A stretch of 7,415 nucleotides of DNA from the NCBI GenBank assembly GCA_038043245.1, contig JBBTCH010000018.1, forward strand, positions 1 to 7,415. Direction: 5' to 3'. Source of the stretch: JACPFV01 sp038043245. Lineage in GTDB: Bacteria; Pseudomonadota; Gammaproteobacteria; Nevskiales; Nevskiaceae. Both the position numbers and the translations under genes were made by a program. The notes beneath the pieces are model-generated. The model saw only the letters and a program-made list of their open reading frames with translations, was not told where the DNA came from and did not search any database. Shown in pieces: positions 4,584 through 7,415 of this stretch. The first letter of the stretch is position 1. Every line of letters starts with the position of its first letter.

Positions 4584-7415
4584 TCACTCAGCCGCTGCCT
4601 TCTCGTCCTTGGCATCTTCAGCGTCGTCCTTGTCGCCGACGACACCCAATGCCGCGTGATCGACACCGGCTGGCTCAAATGCGCCTCCGCCACTGCTGCG
4701 CTGCAGATCGGCGAGCAGGCTGCCGCCCCGCGCCTTGCGGCGCTGCTCGTGATACGCCAGACCGGTACCGGCGGGAATCAGACGGCCGACGATGACGTTC
4801 TCTTTCAGGCCGCGCAGTTCGTCGCGCGAGCCGCGCACCGAAGCCTCGGTGAGCACGCGCGTGGTTTCCTGGAACGAAGCCGCAGAGATGAAGGATTCCG
4901 TCGACAAGCTCGCCTTGGTGATGCCCAGCAACTGGCGTTCGAACTTGGCGGGATGCTCCTTCTTGCCCTTGAGCTTCTTGTTGACCGCCTGCACCGCGAA
5001 GATCTCGACCTGTTCGCCCTGCAGGAACTTGGTGTCGCCGACCTCGCTGATCTCCACCTTGCGCAGCATCTGGCGGATGATCGTTTCGATGTGCTTGTCG
5101 TTGATGCGCACACCCTGCAAGCGGTAGACGTCCTGGATTTCCTTGACCAGGTGGTTCGCCAGCGCGACAACGCCGCGCAGACGCAGGATGTCGTGCAAGC
5201 CCGGTTCGCCGTCGGTGATCTGCTCGCCCTGGACGATGTGCTCGCCCTCGAACACGCTGATCTGCTGCCACTTCGGCACCAGCTGCTCGACCTCATCACC
5301 CTTGGCGGTAACGATCTTGATGCGCTGCTTGCCCTTGGTGGCGGTGCCGAAACGCACGGTGCCGGAAGCCTCGGCGAGAATCGCCGGGTCCTTCGGTTTG
5401 CGCGCTTCGAACAGATCGGCGACACGCGGCAGACCGCCGGTGATGTCGCGCGACTTCGACGCTTCCTGCGGGATGCGGGCGATGATGTCGCCAACGTCCA
5501 CTTTCGCGCCGTCCTCGACCGTGACGATGGCCTTGGGCGGCAGCGTGTAGCTGGCCGGAATGTCGGTGCCGGGGAAGTTGAGTTCCTTGTTGCGGCCGTC
5601 GACCAGTTTGATCAGCGGACGCAGGTCCTTGCCGGCGCTGCCGCGGGTCTTCGGTTCGGTAACGACCAGTGTGCCGACGCCGGTGATGTCGTCGGTCTCG
5701 CGGTTGACGGTGATGCCGTCTTCGAAATCCTCGAAGCGCACCGAACCGGCGATTTCCGTGACGATGGGATGCGTGTGCGGATCCCACTGCGCGATGCGCT
5801 GGCCGGCCTTGATGTCGTCGCTATCGGCGATGTTGATGGTCGCACCGTACGGAATCTTGTAACGCTCACGCTCGCGGCCGTCAGCGGCGATGACGCCGAT
5901 TTCGCCCGAACGTGAGGTCGCAACGAGATGTCCGGCCTTGTGACGCACCGTCTTCAGGTTGTGGAACTTTGCGCTACCGGCACCGCGCGTATCCACGCCG
6001 TCCGCCGCCACCGAACGCGAAGCCGCGCCGCCGACGTGGAAGGTACGCATGGTCAGCTGTGTGCCGGGCTCGCCGATTGACTGCGCGGCGATGACGCCGA
6101 CCGCTTCGCCGATGTTGATGCGCGTACCACGCGCCAGATCGCGACCGTAGCACTGTGCGCAGATGCCGAACGACAGTTCGCAGGTGATGGGCGAACGCAC
6201 CCAGACTTCATCCACGCTGTGCTTCTCGAGCAGGTCCACGCTCTTTTCGTCGAGCAGAGTATCGGCCTCGACCAGCACCTTGTTCTCGCCGGGGATGGTG
6301 ACATCGCGCAGCACGACACGGCCGAGCACGCGATCACGCAGCGCTTCGAGCACGTCGCCGCCTTCAACCACCGGCGTCATCAGCAGGCCGTTTTCGGTGC
6401 CGCAATCTTCGGCGGTCACCACCACGTCCTGCGACACGTCGACCAGACGGCGCGTCAGGTAGCCGGAGTTGGCGGTCTTCAGCGCGGTGTCGGCGAGACC
6501 CTTGCGGGCGCCGTGCGTCGAGATGAAGTACTGCAACACGTTGAGGCCTTCGCGGAAGTTCGCGGTGATCGGCGTCTCGATGATCGAGCCGTCGGGCTTG
6601 GCCATCAGGCCGCGCATACCGGCGAGCTGACGGATCTGCGCCTGCGAACCGCGCGCGCCGGAGTCGGCCATCATGAACACCGAGTTGAAGCTCGGCTGTT
6701 TGACCGTCTCGCCCTTCTTGGTCTTGACCGATTCGGTACCGATGCGGGCCATCATCGCCTTCGACACTTCGTCGTTGGCGCGCGACCAGATGTCGACGAC
6801 GCGGTTGTAGCGCTCGCCGCCGGTGGTCAGACCGCTGGTGTATTCCTGCTCGATTTCCTTGACCTTCTTTTCCGCCTGATCGACCAGCTTGGCTTTTTCG
6901 TCGGGGATGACCATGTCATCCACGCAGAACGAAATGCCCGACTTGGTCGACATGCGGAAGCCCATGTACATGAGCTGATCCGCAAAGACCACCGTGTCCT
7001 TGGTGCCGGCGCGACGGTAAACCTGGTTGATGATGGCGCCGACCGCTTTCTTGGTCAGGGTCTTGTTGACCAGCGCGAACGGGATGTTGGCCGGAAGGAT
7101 TTCCGACAACAGTGCACGGCCAACGGTGGTGTCATTGACGACGGTGACTTCTTTCACCGCGCCCTTGGCGTCCTCGACGTAGTCGCGCATGCGCACCTTG
7201 ATCTTGGCCTGCAGGTCCACATGGCCGGATTCATAGGCGCGATGCACTTCGCTGACGTCCGAGAACTTCATGCCCTCGCCCTTGGCATTGATGCGCTCGC
7301 GCGACAGCCAGTACAGCCCGAGCACCACGTCCTGCGACGGCACGATGATCGGTTCGCCGTTGGCGGGCGACAGGATGTTGTTGGTGGACATCATCAGCAC
7401 GCGCGCTTCGATCTG
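4584..7415 (-). CDS. rpoC: RNA polymerase beta' subunit, C-terminal two thirds (partial)
   Basis: The reading frame is open from the right edge and gives 943 residues starting QIEARVLMMSTNNILSPANG. This corresponds to about residue 477 of E. coli beta'. The catalytic Mg-binding NADFDGD motif therefore lies just beyond the edge. Visible parts, in order, include the secondary-channel/F-loop segment ADSGARGSQAQIRQL (near 6620-6680), the bridge helix NVLQYFISTHGARKGLADTALKTA region (about 6440-6545) and the zinc site, with cysteine codons at 6402, 6180, 6159 and 6150. The trigger-loop half GTQLTMRTFHVGGAASR (about 6015-6075) and its return GGLPRVADLFEARKPKDP (about 5385-5445) follow. The ~190 residues between the two trigger-loop halves are the SI3 insertion found in Proteobacteria. 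The C-terminus after AGTGLAYHEQRRKAR is a variable, acidic, Asp/Glu/Ala-rich tail. The gene ends in TGA, 23 nt before the terminator. No frameshift or missing key residue was seen. Confidence 0.99.
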   Translation of the reverse strand, partial: QIEARVLMMSTNNILSPANGEPIIVPSQDVVLGLYWLSRERINAKGEGMKFSDVSEVHRAYESGHVDLQAKIKVRMRDYVEDAKGAVKEVTVVNDTTVGRALLSEILPANIPFALVNKTLTKKAVGAIINQVYRRAGTKDTVVFADQLMYMGFRMSTKSGISFCVDDMVIPDEKAKLVDQAEKKVKEIEQEYTSGLTTGGERYNRVVDIWSRANDEVSKAMMARIGTESVKTKKGETVKQPSFNSVFMMADSGARGSQAQIRQLAGMRGLMAKPDGSIIETPITANFREGLNVLQYFISTHGARKGLADTALKTANSGYLTRRLVDVSQDVVVTAEDCGTENGLLMTPVVEGGDVLEALRDRVLGRVVLRDVTIPGENKVLVEADTLLDEKSVDLLEKHSVDEVWVRSPITCELSFGICAQCYGRDLARGTRINIGEAVGVIAAQSIGEPGTQLTMRTFHVGGAASRSVAADGVDTRGAGSAKFHNLKTVRHKAGHLVATSRSGEIGVIAADGRERERYKIPYGATINIADSDDIKAGQRIAQWDPHTHPIVTEIAGSVRFEDFEDGITVNRETDDITGVGTLVVTEPKTRGSAGKDLRPLIKLVDGRNKELNFPGTDIPASYTLPPKAIVTVEDGAKVDVGDIIARIPQEASKSRDITGGLPRVADLFEARKPKDPAILAEASGTVRFGTATKGKQRIKIVTAKGDEVEQLVPKWQQISVFEGEHIVQGEQITDGEPGLHDILRLRGVVALANHLVKEIQDVYRLQGVRINDKHIETIIRQMLRKVEISEVGDTKFLQGEQVEIFAVQAVNKKLKGKKEHPAKFERQLLGITKASLSTESFISAASFQETTRVLTEASVRGSRDELRGLKENVIVGRLIPAGTGLAYHEQRRKARGGSLLADLQRSSGGGAFEPAGVDHAALGVVGDKDDAEDAKDEKAAAE

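Noticed and set aside
4656..5915. Plus-strand open frame of 419 codons opposite rpoC
   Set aside because: It is the antisense shadow of conserved RpoC sequence, with low-complexity Leu/Ala/Asp/Arg composition.

Overview
The window is a piece of proteobacterial chromosome carrying the 3' part of rpoC followed by the str operon, all on the minus strand. Read in the direction of transcription (right to left) the order is rpoC (3' two thirds) - terminator - repeat-rich spacer - rpsL - rpsG - fusA - tuf (first 18 codons only). RpoC has the large insertion within its trigger loop that is typical of Proteobacteria. EF-G, S12 and S7 read as gamma/betaproteobacterial. The GC-rich coding sequence and the style of the dispersed repeats (GTCATTCC.. 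and GTCATCCTGAG.. ends, CCTCTCCC..GGGGCGAGGG) suggest Xanthomonadales or a close relative, but this is inference and no species can be named.

Layout: 1-55 start of tuf; 101-2203 fusA; 2233-2706 rpsG; 2710-3087 rpsL with a GTG start. Positions 3088-3196 hold the operon leader and promoter: a consensus TTGACA-17 bp-TATGAT promoter, a GC-rich discriminator and a 13-bp stem-loop close to the 5' end of the mRNA. Positions 3197-4530 are an accessory island between rpoC and rpsL. It holds a short REP-like palindrome, a 239-bp structured repeat, a plus-strand gene for a small membrane-anchored DUF2726 protein, an inverted 240-bp copy of the same structured repeat, and a third dispersed repeat. Positions 4531-4560 are the rpoC terminator and 4584-7415 are rpoC.

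The core genes form the usual transcription and translation block: RNA polymerase beta', two 30S proteins of the decoding centre and head, and the elongation factors. The strong terminator after rpoC and the strong promoter before rpsL make the str operon its own transcription unit. rpsL and rpsG are only 3 nt apart, so the long intercistronic region that carries the S7 autoregulatory site in E. coli is absent. The leader hairpin is therefore the most visible candidate for a regulatory element.

The most unusual feature is the island. The DUF2726 gene is AT-richer than its neighbours and sits between two ~240-bp imperfect inverted repeats. These align along their whole length and keep their hairpins through compensatory changes. 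The right copy can fold into a three-way junction whose G.U pairs work only in the plus-strand RNA.
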